A stretch of DNA of 64,000 bases, from NCBI RefSeq assembly GCF_028737315.1, contig NZ_JAQZAO010000003.1:480653-544652 (forward strand), read 5' to 3'. Positions 16,438-23,842 of this stretch are shown piece after piece. The first letter of the stretch is position 1. Each line of letters starts with the position of its first letter. A program made the translations under genes and the position numbers. Origin of the DNA: Actinomycetospora lemnae. Lineage in GTDB: Bacteria > Actinomycetota > Actinomycetes > Mycobacteriales > Pseudonocardiaceae. The notes under the pieces are model-generated. The model was not told where the DNA came from and ran no database searches. It saw nothing but the letters and a program-made list of their open reading frames with translations.

Positions 16438-17382
16438 TTAGGCGGGGACGGCGGCGGCCGGTATCGCGGCGAGGACGTCCGCGGGGGTGACGGCGAGGAG
16501 CGCGGGGTCGGGGTCGTCGACGAAGCGCTCGCCACGGCGCACGGTGTCGTCGCCGAGCACGACGTGCGGCCCGCCGGGCGGCGGCCCCCACTGGGTGGGC
16601 GGGACGGGCCCGAAGAGGGTCACCGAGGGCGTGCCGAACGCCGTGGCGACGTGGCTGATGCCGGTGTCGCCGGCGAGCACGAGCGACGCGGCGGCGACGA
16701 GGTCGAGCAGGCCGGCGAGGTCGGTGCGCCCGCCCAGGTCGGCGTCGGGGGACAGGCCGGCGCGGGCGACGACCTCGGCGGTCAGCGCGTGCTCGCCCGC
16801 GCCCCCGGTGACGACGACCGCGTGGCCCTGCGCGGCCAGCGCCGCCGCGCACGCCGCGAACCGCTCGGGCGGCCAGCGCTTGGACCCGAACGCGGCGCCG
16901 GGGTGCACGACGACCGGCCCGCCGGGGACGGCGCGGCGGCCGGGGATCGTCAGGTCGTCGGCGCGGTCGCGGGCGGCGTCGGGGGTGACGAGGCCGGTGG
17001 CCGCGAGCAGGTCGCACCAGCGGCGGCGCTCGGGGCGGGCGGGGTCGTCGGTCCACGCCGGCCCATCCCAGCCCGGGGCGGCGTGCCCGATCCGCCGCCG
17101 CGGCGCCAGGGCGTCCAGCCGTGCGTGGCTCTCCGGCCCCTTCCCGTGGAGGTTGACGGCGAGGTCCGGCCCATGTGAGCAGTTGGCACGCCTATAGGCG
17201 TCACAACTGCTCACGTGGGTGGACACCTCCGGCAGCCGCGCCACGAGCGGGGCGAGGGCGTCGGGGGCGACGAGGACGATCTCGTGGTCGGGCAGCGCCC
17301 GGCGCAGCAGCCGCAGGGCGGGCACGGCGACGAGCAGGTCGCCGAGGCCCAGGTCGCGCAGGACGACGGCGGTGGGGGACAC
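16438..17382 (-). CDS. Glycosyltransferase family 9 (heptosyltransferase-like) with palindrome-encoded segment
   Basis: A 314-residue GT-B enzyme of the ADP-heptose:LPS heptosyltransferase family. N-terminal LRDLGLGDLLVAVPALRLLRR and PDLAVNLHGKGPESH are family marks, and the C-terminal nucleotide-sugar site is GDTGISHVATAFGTPSVTLFG. Between LPEV and PDLAVNLHG the reading frame crosses a 40-bp palindrome (17175-17214), which encodes most of the segment VSSCDAYRRANCSH. The frame stays open, so the enzyme may still be made. Whether the repeat was added or replaced an existing loop cannot be told here. Its stop is 10 bp from the DUF2127 start; GTG start. Confidence 0.87.
   Translation of the reverse strand: MSPTAVVLRDLGLGDLLVAVPALRLLRRALPDHEIVLVAPDALAPLVARLPEVSTHVSSCDAYRRANCSHGPDLAVNLHGKGPESHARLDALAPRRRIGHAAPGWDGPAWTDDPARPERRRWCDLLAATGLVTPDAARDRADDLTIPGRRAVPGGPVVVHPGAAFGSKRWPPERFAACAAALAAQGHAVVVTGGAGEHALTAEVVARAGLSPDADLGGRTDLAGLLDLVAAASLVLAGDTGISHVATAFGTPSVTLFGPVPPTQWGPPPGGPHVVLGDDTVRRGERFVDDPDPALLAVTPADVLAAIPAAAVPA
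17175..17214. repeat. 40-bp palindrome, type I copy 2 (inside a gene)
   Basis: GTGAGCAGTTGG ... AACTGCTCAC with centre CCTATAGG; 18 of 20 positions pair. It lies wholly inside the GT9 coding sequence and is read on the minus strand in a frame without a stop, giving the segment VSSCDAYRRANCSH. Confidence 0.93.
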
Positions 17383-17386
17383 GTCC

Positions 17387-18367
17387 CTAGCGCGCGTCGC
17401 CGAGGCCGTCGCGCAGCTGGGCGAGGGTCTTGGCGAGCAGGCGGGACACGTGCATCTGCGAGATCCCGACGCGCTCGGCGATCTGCGACTGCGTCATGTT
17501 CTTGAAGAACCGCAGCATGATGATGGTGCGCTCGCGCTGCGGCAGCTTCTCGAGCAGCGGGGCCAGCGACTGCTGGTACTCGACCTGCTCGAGCGCCGCG
17601 TCCGCCTCGCCGAGCAGGTCGGACACGGTGCCGGAGTCCGGGTCGTCGACGAGCATCTCGTCGAGCGAGCCGCTGCGGTAGGCGTTCGACGCCTCGAGGG
17701 CCTCGAGCACCTCCTCCTTGCCGATGCCCAGGTGCTCGGCGAGCTCGGCGGCGTTGGGGGCGCGGCCGAGCGTCTGCGACATCTGCGACATCGCCGAGCT
17801 CAGCGTGACGTTGAGGTCCTTGAGCCGGCGGGGCACGCGCATCGACCACGCCTGGTCCCGGAAGTGCCGGCGCACCTCCCCGGTGATCGTCGGCACGGCG
17901 TAGGACAGGAAGTCGGTGCCGCGGGCCGGGTCGTACCGGTCGACGGCGTTGATCAGACCGAGCGTGGCGACCTGCTCGAGGTCCTCCTCCGGCTCGCCGC
18001 GTCGCGAGAACCGGCGCGCGATGTGCTGGGCGACCGGCAGGTGCCCGCGCACGAGCTCGTCGCGCAGCCGAAGACGCTCCGGCGAGCCCTGCTCGAGGGC
18101 CGCGTGCTCGGCGAGCTTCGGCATGAGGTGGTCGTACTCGCCGCGCGAGCCCTTGCGGTCGCCGTTGCGTCCGCCGTTGCGGCCGTCGGACCGGTCCTCG
18201 GTGCCCTTCTCCCGCGGCTCGGGTCGCGGCGCGGTGGTCGCGTCGCCGTCGGCGGACTGGGTACCGGTCGCGCCGGCGGTGTCGGTCATGACGTCGATCG
18301 AGCTCACATCCGTGTTCTCGGGGGCATCGGTGGGGCCGGCCTGCGCGCCGGCGGCGGGGCTCGTCAC
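17387..18367 (-). CDS. SigF/SigB-type stress sigma factor
   Basis: A 326-residue RNA polymerase sigma factor of the SigB/F/G class. After a 75-residue polar, low-complexity N terminus come region 2 (HLPVAQHIARRFSRRGEPEEDLEQVATLGLINA... with FLSYAVPTITGEVRRHFRD), region 3, and region 4 with the HTH MTQSQIAERVGISQMHVSRLLA. GTG 18367 overlaps the anti-sigma stop (GTGA), so the pair is translationally coupled with the inhibitor made first. A matching GTTT-N15-GGGTAC promoter precedes the pair, which suggests autoregulation. A second SigF-like factor is at 38.4 kb. An internal ATG 35 codons in is an alternative start. Confidence 0.93.
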   Translation of the reverse strand: MTSPAAGAQAGPTDAPENTDVSSIDVMTDTAGATGTQSADGDATTAPRPEPREKGTEDRSDGRNGGRNGDRKGSRGEYDHLMPKLAEHAALEQGSPERLRLRDELVRGHLPVAQHIARRFSRRGEPEEDLEQVATLGLINAVDRYDPARGTDFLSYAVPTITGEVRRHFRDQAWSMRVPRRLKDLNVTLSSAMSQMSQTLGRAPNAAELAEHLGIGKEEVLEALEASNAYRSGSLDEMLVDDPDSGTVSDLLGEADAALEQVEYQQSLAPLLEKLPQRERTIIMLRFFKNMTQSQIAERVGISQMHVSRLLAKTLAQLRDGLGDAR

Positions 18368-18897
18368 CGACCCGCGTCCCGCGGCGGCCCGGGGAGCCGG
18401 GAGACGGTGGCCCTGGGGGTGGTCTCCTCGGCGGTCCCGGTGTCGGGCAGCACGTCGGCGAGGGGGACGTCGCGGCGGCGTTCGACGATCACGCGGAGCG
18501 CGAGGCGGTGCGCCTCGCCCGGCACCGACGGCGCCTCGGCGAGCACGCGCACGTCGTCGGCGAGGACGGTGAGCACGCGCCACGCGAACGTGTCGGTCGG
18601 CAGGGTGGTGGGCCCGGTCGTGGAGACCGACGCGGTCATCACGATCCGCTCGTCCTCGACGGCGAACGTGACGGTGAGCTTGGTGTCGGGGCGCGCGAGC
18701 GCGGCGAGGCACGTGCACGCCTCGTCGACGGCCAGGCGCAGGTCGTCCACCACGTCGAGGGTGAACTCGGCCCGTGCGGCGAGGTCGCCGGCGACGGTGC
18801 GCACGGTGACGAGCGCCTCCGGCACGGGCAGCACGCGCACTTCGACGTCACGCGGCGCACCCATGCCCCGGTGTTCGGGTGGCTGGGGGCTGATCAA
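18364..18897 (-). CDS. Anti-sigma factor (RsbW/SpoIIAB-like serine kinase)
   Basis: A 177-residue protein of the HATPase_c_2/RsbW group that should bind and inhibit the downstream sigma factor. The N-box helix LRLAVDEACTCLAAL carries the metal-binding Glu position (here D-E-A), but the G1/G2 ATP-lid motifs are degenerate, a common state in actinobacterial RsbW-like proteins. I choose a TTG start (18895-18897) because a strong AGGAGG box lies 7-8 nt upstream. The ATG 11 codons later (18864) has no such site. The C-terminal 45 residues are an unrelated polar tail. Confidence 0.85.
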   Translation of the reverse strand: MISPQPPEHRGMGAPRDVEVRVLPVPEALVTVRTVAGDLAARAEFTLDVVDDLRLAVDEACTCLAALARPDTKLTVTFAVEDERIVMTASVSTTGPTTLPTDTFAWRVLTVLADDVRVLAEAPSVPGEAHRLALRVIVERRRDVPLADVLPDTGTAEETTPRATVSRLPGPPRDAGR

Positions 18898-18968
18898 CGC
18901 AGGTCCTCCTGGTCGGTCACGCCCGCGCGGGCGGCGGACAGACCGGCGAGGCTCCGGTCTCCCGGCGT

Positions 18969-18993
18969 GTACCCGGGGCCCCACCCCACAAAC
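18969..18993 (-). promoter_or_regulatory. SigF/SigB-type promoter of the anti-sigma/sigma operon
   Basis: On the minus strand, GTTT (18990-18993) is separated by exactly 15 nt from GGGTAC (18969-18974). This matches the actinobacterial SigF/SigB consensus GTTT-N15-GGGTA and lies about 70 nt upstream of the TTG start. The operon it drives encodes such a sigma factor, so positive autoregulation is the simple reading. Confidence 0.7.
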
Positions 18994-19066
18994 CGGGCCC
19001 GGAGACGCGCCACGTCGCACCGGGGGGACGTGCGCGCCGGCCGGTCTCGTGGTGTGCTGCCGGGCC

Positions 19067-19597
19067 GTGACCCGTCCCCGCGCGGTGCTCTTCGACCGCG
19101 ACGGCACCCTCGTCGTCGACGTCCCCTACAACGGCGACCCGGATCTCGTGGAGCCGGTGCCGACCGCCGCCGCGGCCCTCGAACGCCTCCGCGCGGCGGG
19201 CGTGCCCGTCGGGGTCGTCAGCAACCAGTCGGGGGTCGCGCGCGGCCTCCTGGACCCCGCGCAGGTGGCCGCCGTGAACGCCCGGGTGGGGGAGCTGCTG
19301 GGGCCGTTCGCCGACTGGCGGTGGTGTCCGCACGGCGCCGACGACAGGTGCGACTGCCGCAAGCCCGCGCCGGGCATGGTGCTCGCCGCGGCGGCGGCGC
19401 TGGGCGTCGCGCCGGACGAGGTCGCGGTGGTCGGGGACATCGCCGCGGACGTCGGGGCGGCCGACGCCGCCGGCGCGCGGGCGGTGCTCGTGCCGACCCC
19501 GGCCACCCGCGCGGAGGAGGTCGAGGCGGCCCGCGCCCGCGGCATCCTCGCCGACGACCTGCTCGGTGCCGTGGCGCTGCTGGGGTTCGGCTCGTGA
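19067..19597 (+). CDS. gmhB: D-glycero-D-manno-heptose-1,7-bisphosphate 7-phosphatase-like HAD enzyme
   Basis: This 176-residue HAD-IIIA phosphatase removes a phosphate from heptose bisphosphate in the nucleotide-heptose pathway. Motif I is VLFDRDGTLVVDV (two catalytic Asp), motif II is VSNQSG, and the Lys of motif III lies in CRKPAPGM. The Cys-rich loop CPHGADDRCDC is the GmhB zinc site. Motif IV is VVGDIAADVGAA. GTG 19067 gives VTRPRAVLFDRDG; starts 5-6 codons upstream are possible. It opens a run of overlapping genes to GT9, with GmhA and two HldE-like proteins downstream. Confidence 0.88.
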   Translation: MTRPRAVLFDRDGTLVVDVPYNGDPDLVEPVPTAAAALERLRAAGVPVGVVSNQSGVARGLLDPAQVAAVNARVGELLGPFADWRWCPHGADDRCDCRKPAPGMVLAAAAALGVAPDEVAVVGDIAADVGAADAAGARAVLVPTPATRAEEVEAARARGILADDLLGAVALLGFGS

Positions 19598-20694
19598 GCA
19601 CGGGTCGAGCTGCGCAGGCTCCGTCTCCCGGACGCCGGGTGCTCGTCGCGCGCCTCGACAGCGACGGCGACGTGCTGCTGTCCGGGCCGGCGATCCGCGC
19701 GGTCGCCGCCGGCGCCGACGAGGTGGTGGCGCTCGTCGGGCCCCGCGGGCGGCAGGCGGCCGGGCTGCTGCCGGGCATCGACGCCGTCACGGTGTGGCGC
19801 TGCCCATGGGTGGACGGCGAGCCGCCGCCGGTGACGCGCGAGGGCACCGAGGAGGTCGTCGACGCCCTGGCGGCCCTGGGGGTCGACGAGGCGGTGGTGC
19901 TCACCTCGTTCCACCAGTCGCCGCTGCCGACCGCGCTCGTGCTGCGCCTCGCCGGCGTCCCCCGCATCACCGCCGCGTCGGTCGACTACCCCGGCAGCCT
20001 CCTCGACGTCCGCCTGCGCCCGGGCGACCCGGCGCTCGACCCGACCGTCGACCTCCCCGACGACCTCCCCGAGGCCGAGCGCGCCCTGGCCGTCGCCGAG
20101 CGCGCCGGGTACGCGCTGCCGGCGGGGGACGACGGGCGCCTCGCCGTCACCGTCGACGACGACGCGCGCCGGGAGGCCGCCACGTTGCTCGCCGCGCACG
20201 ACGTCGCCGGGGACTACGTCGTCCTGCACCCGGGCGCGTCCGTGCCCGCGCGCGCCTGGTCGCCGCACCGGGCGGCCGAGGGCGTCGCGGCGCTCGCGGC
20301 GGCCGGGCACCGGGTGGTCGTGACCGGCGCGCCGGGGGAGACGGCGCTGACCGCTCAGGTCGCCGGCCGCCACGGAGTGGATCTCGGCGGGCGTACCGGC
20401 TTCGGCGCGCTCGCCGCCGTCCTGGCCGGGGCGCGGGCGGTCGTCGTGGGCAACACCGGACCCGCCCACCTCGCCGCCGCGGTGGGTGTGCCGGTGATCT
20501 CCCTGTTCGCTCCCGTGGTGCCGCCGGAGCGGTGGGCTCCTTACGGAGTGCCACGGATTCTGCTCGGTGACCAGGACGCGCCGTGTCGTGGGACACGCGC
20601 GCGGACTTGCCCCGTGCCTGGTCATCCGTGTCTCGACCGTGTGCGCGGCGACGATGTCGTCAGAGCCGTCACCACGGTCGTGTACGGAGAGTAG
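19594..20694 (+). CDS. Glycosyltransferase family 9 (heptosyltransferase-like)
   Basis: A 366-residue GT-B protein that overlaps gmhB by 4 nt (GTGA). Signature elements are RRVLVARLDSDGDVLLSGPAIRA at the N terminus, VVLHPGAS in the hinge, and the C-terminal donor site VVGNTGPAHLAAAVGVPVISLFAP. Cys residues in CRGTRARTCPVPGHPCLD near the end resemble the C-terminal Cys loop of RfaF-like proteins. The partner GmhB/GmhA/HldE genes make an ADP- or GDP-heptose donor likely. The acceptor is unknown. Confidence 0.88.
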   Translation: MSTGRAAQAPSPGRRVLVARLDSDGDVLLSGPAIRAVAAGADEVVALVGPRGRQAAGLLPGIDAVTVWRCPWVDGEPPPVTREGTEEVVDALAALGVDEAVVLTSFHQSPLPTALVLRLAGVPRITAASVDYPGSLLDVRLRPGDPALDPTVDLPDDLPEAERALAVAERAGYALPAGDDGRLAVTVDDDARREAATLLAAHDVAGDYVVLHPGASVPARAWSPHRAAEGVAALAAAGHRVVVTGAPGETALTAQVAGRHGVDLGGRTGFGALAAVLAGARAVVVGNTGPAHLAAAVGVPVISLFAPVVPPERWAPYGVPRILLGDQDAPCRGTRARTCPVPGHPCLDRVRGDDVVRAVTTVVYGE

Positions 20695-20745
20695 TAGTTC
20701 GGTGGGCGGAGTTTATCGGTTAGACGCAGAACCAATACCTCGCCG

Positions 20746-21828
20746 GTGACCTACCCGTCCGACCCCACGCCGTCCCCGGCGTCGGATCCGGAACCAGCCC
20801 GGACTCCGGCGCGCACCGTCCTGCACTGGCACGTCCACGGCTCCTGGACCACCGCGTTCGTCCAGGGGCGGCACACGTGCCTGTTGCCGGTGCTGCCGGA
20901 GCGCGGACCCTGGGGCGGGGGGCGGCCGGCGGCCTGGGACTGGCCGGCACGGGCGGAGGAGGCCACCCCGGAGCAGCTGCGCGAGCGCGCCGAGACGATC
21001 GATGCCGTCGTGCTCCAGCGCCCCGAGGAGATCGAGCTCACCGAGCGCTGGACGGGGCGGCGACCGGGCGTCGACCTGCCCGCGGTGTTCGTGGAGCACA
21101 ACACACCCAAGGGTGACGTGCCCACGTCGCGCCACCCGATGGCCGACCGCGACGACATCCCCGTCGTCCACGTCACGCACTTCAACGCGTTGATGTGGGA
21201 CACCGGGCGGGCGCCGGTCCACGTCGTCGAGCACGGCGTGGTGGACCCGGGCGAGCGCTACACCGGCGAGCTCGACCGCGCGGTCGTCGTCGTCAACGAG
21301 CCGGTACGCCGCCACCGCGTCACCGGCACCGACCTGCTCGCGGGCTTCGCCGACACCGTCGGTCTCGACGTCTACGGGATCGGCAGCGAGCGCCTCGGCG
21401 AGGCCGTCCGCCACCCCGGCATCGCGATCGGGGGCGACCTGCCCCAGGACCGGCTGCACACCGAGATGGCGCGCAGGAGCGTCTACCTGCACCCGGTGCG
21501 CTGGACCTCGCTGGGCCTGTCGCTGATCGAGGCGATGATGCTCGGGATGCCGGTGGTCGCGCTCGCGACCACCGAGGCCGCGGTCGACGTCCCGGCCGCG
21601 GCGGGTGTCGTCGCCACCGACCTGCGGGTCCTCCACGAGGGCCTGCGCACCTACCGCGACGATCCGGAGCTCGCCCGCGCGGCGGGCGCCACCGCTCGGG
21701 CCTCGGCGCTGGCCCGCCACGGGGTGGACCGCTTCCTCAGCGACTGGGATCTGCTGCTCGACGAGCTGATCGAGGGTGACGCGACGGCGCGCGCCCGGGA
21801 TCCCCGCCGCCTGACACCCGCGGTCTGA
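20746..21828 (+). CDS. GT4-like glycosyltransferase
   Basis: A 360-residue protein. The N-terminal half lacks an obvious glycine-rich motif, but the C-terminal half has the GT-B donor-side pattern: a segment RRSVYLHPVRWTSLGLSLIEAMMLGMPVVALAT with the E-x7-E-like arrangement (SLIEAM). Residues 100-150 show AVFVEHNTPKGDVPTSRHP, similar to glycosyltransferases of actinobacterial surface-glycan clusters. It begins with GTG 51 bp after the GT9 stop and is followed by a hairpin. Sugar donor and acceptor are not predictable. Confidence 0.75.
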   Translation: MTYPSDPTPSPASDPEPARTPARTVLHWHVHGSWTTAFVQGRHTCLLPVLPERGPWGGGRPAAWDWPARAEEATPEQLRERAETIDAVVLQRPEEIELTERWTGRRPGVDLPAVFVEHNTPKGDVPTSRHPMADRDDIPVVHVTHFNALMWDTGRAPVHVVEHGVVDPGERYTGELDRAVVVVNEPVRRHRVTGTDLLAGFADTVGLDVYGIGSERLGEAVRHPGIAIGGDLPQDRLHTEMARRSVYLHPVRWTSLGLSLIEAMMLGMPVVALATTEAAVDVPAAAGVVATDLRVLHEGLRTYRDDPELARAAGATARASALARHGVDRFLSDWDLLLDELIEGDATARARDPRRLTPAV

Positions 21829-21846
21829 CCACCCACACGGGGGTGC

Positions 21847-21874
21847 GGGACCGGTCCAGCAACGTGCCGGTCCC
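21847..21874. terminator. Inverted repeat after the GT4-like gene
   Basis: GGGACCGG (21847-21854) pairs perfectly with CCGGTCCC (21867-21874) around a 12-nt loop, 18 bp after the stop of the preceding gene. It may be an intrinsic terminator or attenuator within the glycan cluster. No U tract is present. Confidence 0.4.
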
Positions 21875-21956
21875 GGGTCCCCCCTCGTCCCGTGGCGCGC
21901 CCCGCGCCGCCCCCGATCGATGACCGGCCCCTGCACGGGCCGAGGGAGGAGTGCGC

Positions 21957-23231
21957 ATGCGGATCGCGATGGTCTCCGAGCACGCGAGCCCGCTGGCGGC
22001 GTCGGACGGGCTCGGCGGCGTCGACGCCGGCGGTCAGAACGTCGCCGTGCGCGCGCTGGCACTGGCCCTGGCCGACGCCGGCCACGACGTGGTCGTGCAC
22101 ACCCGCCGCACCGACCGCCGCACCCCACGACGCGTCGCGCTCGCCCCGGGCGTCACCGTCGACCACGTCGACGCCGGCCCACCCGTCGAGGTGCCCAAGG
22201 ACGAGCTCGTCGAGCACATGGACGCGTTCTCCGCCGAGCTCGCGACGTGCTGGCGCGAGGAACGTCCCGACGTCGTGCACGCCCACTTCTGGATGTCCGG
22301 GCTGGCCGCGCTGCCGGCCGCCCGCGCGCTCGCGGTGCCGGTCGTGCAGACCTTCCACGCGCTCGGGTCGGTCAAGCGCCGCCACCAGGGCGCCGAGGAC
22401 ACCAGCCCCGCCCGCCGCGTCGCGGTCGAGAGCGACCTGGGCGCCTCGGTCGACCGCGTGCTCGCGACCTGCCGCGAGGAGGTCGACGAGCTCGTCGCCC
22501 TCGGGGTGCCGGTCGACCGGGTGACGGTGGTGCCGTGCGGCGTCGACGTCCAGCACTTCACGGCGACGGGAGACGGAGCGCAGCGGAGCTCGACCATGGG
22601 GGCCGGCCCGGTCGCCGCCCGCGGTGACGGCTTCCGCGTGCTGACCGTGAGCCGCCTCGTGCCGCGCAAGGGCGTCGACACCGTCGTCGCCGCCCTCGCG
22701 AACCTGCCCGCCGACGTCGAGCTCGTCGTCGCGGGCGGGCCGCGCGCCGAGGGCCTCGACGACGACCCGGAGGTCGCGCGGCTGCGCCGCCTCGCCCGGG
22801 AGGTCGGGGTCGCCGACCGCGTGCACTTCCTCGGCGCCGTCGGCCAGGACGCCCTGCCCGCCCTGTACCGCTCCGCCGACGCCGTGGCCTGCGTGCCCGC
22901 CTACGAACCGTTCGGGCTGGTCCCGCTCGAGGCGATGGCGTGCGCCCGCCCCGTCGTGGCGGCCGCGGTCGGCGGGCTCGCCGACACCGTCGTCGACGGC
23001 GTCACCGGCCACCACGTGCCCGCGGGCGACCCGGCGGCCGTCGCGGCCGCGCTCGCCCGCCTGCGCGACGCCCCGCGCCGCGCCCGCGCCCTCGGACGTG
23101 CCGGGCGCCGCCGCGCGGAGGCCGAGTACGGCTGGGACCGCGTCGCCGCAGCGCACGAACGCGTGTACGGCGAGGTGATCGCCGGCGCCGTCGGCTCCGT
23201 CGGCGCCCTGACCACGGGGAGCCCGGCATGA
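21957..23231 (+). CDS. Family 4 glycosyltransferase
   Basis: A 424-residue retaining GT-B enzyme. N terminus MRIAMVSEHASPLAA...GGVDAGGQNVAVRALA matches sucrose-phosphate-synthase/MshA-like GT4 proteins, and VVHAHFWMSG is typical. The C-terminal domain has LTVSRLVPRKGVDTVV, the E-x7-E box around YEPFGLVPLEAMACARPVVA, and GGLADTVVDGVTG. ATG 21957 is preferred over GTG 21951 because GGAGGAG ends 5-6 nt before it. A polar stretch at residues 200-222 (ATGDGAQRSSTMGAG) looks inserted between the domains. It overlaps gmhA by 4 nt (ATGA). Confidence 0.9.
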   Translation: MRIAMVSEHASPLAASDGLGGVDAGGQNVAVRALALALADAGHDVVVHTRRTDRRTPRRVALAPGVTVDHVDAGPPVEVPKDELVEHMDAFSAELATCWREERPDVVHAHFWMSGLAALPAARALAVPVVQTFHALGSVKRRHQGAEDTSPARRVAVESDLGASVDRVLATCREEVDELVALGVPVDRVTVVPCGVDVQHFTATGDGAQRSSTMGAGPVAARGDGFRVLTVSRLVPRKGVDTVVAALANLPADVELVVAGGPRAEGLDDDPEVARLRRLAREVGVADRVHFLGAVGQDALPALYRSADAVACVPAYEPFGLVPLEAMACARPVVAAAVGGLADTVVDGVTGHHVPAGDPAAVAAALARLRDAPRRARALGRAGRRRAEAEYGWDRVAAAHERVYGEVIAGAVGSVGALTTGSPA

Positions 23232-23842
23232 CCGGGGACGGGATCGTGCGCCGCCACCTCGGTGGCCTCGCCGCCACACTCGACGGGCTCGCGGGCGAGT
23301 CGCGGCGCATCGAGCGCTGGGGCACCGAGCTGGCCACCCGCCTGCGGCACGGCTCGCGGCTGCTCGCCGCGGGCAACGGCGGCAGCGCGGCCGAGGCGCA
23401 GCACCTCACCGCCGAGCTCGTCGGGCGCTACCGCGGCGAGCGCGAGCCGCTGTCGGCGATCGCGCTGCACGCGGACACCTCGACGATCACGGCGCTGGGC
23501 AACGACTACGGCTACGACGAGGTCTTCGCCCGCCAGGTCCGTGCGCACGGCCGCCCCGGGGACGTGCTCGTCCTGCTGTCGACGAGCGGGCGCAGCCCGA
23601 ACCTCGTCGCCGCGGCGGAGGCGGGCCGGTCCCTCGGGCTCACCGTGTGGGCGCTGACCGGGCCCGGCCCGAACCCGCTCGCCGACGCGGCCACCGAGGC
23701 GCTGTGCCTGCCGGGGGAGACCCCGTCGGTGCAGGAGGCGCACCTGGTGACCGTGCACCTCATCTGCGAGATGGTCGACCGTGCGCTCGCCGGGCGCGCC
23801 TCGGCCCCGACCTCGCGCGCCGCCGAGGAGCTCGTGCCGTGA
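23228..23842 (+). CDS. gmhA: Phosphoheptose isomerase-like SIS protein
   Basis: A 204-residue SIS-domain isomerase. GmhA converts sedoheptulose 7-phosphate to D-glycero-D-manno-heptose 7-phosphate, the first step to nucleotide-activated heptose. SIS sugar-phosphate loops are AAGNGGSAAEAQHLTAELVGR (read here in pieces) and LSTSGRSPNLVAA. The C-terminal VQEAHLVTVHLICEMVD supplies the conserved Glu/His of GmhA. Start ATG overlaps the GT4 stop; the stop overlaps the HldE GTG start. GmhA-type identity is supported by the neighbours. Confidence 0.92.
   Translation: MTGDGIVRRHLGGLAATLDGLAGESRRIERWGTELATRLRHGSRLLAAGNGGSAAEAQHLTAELVGRYRGEREPLSAIALHADTSTITALGNDYGYDEVFARQVRAHGRPGDVLVLLSTSGRSPNLVAAAEAGRSLGLTVWALTGPGPNPLADAATEALCLPGETPSVQEAHLVTVHLICEMVDRALAGRASAPTSRAAEELVP

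Noticed and set aside
17219..19066. The N-terminal 600 codons of a long plus-strand frame ending in GmhB
   Set aside because: They are antisense to the sigma and anti-sigma genes; the HAD domain starts at 19067.
22560..22625. Polar insert in the GT4 gene as another palindrome-derived segment
   Set aside because: The DNA has no GTGAG/CTCAC ends and no dyad, so it is treated as an ordinary domain linker.
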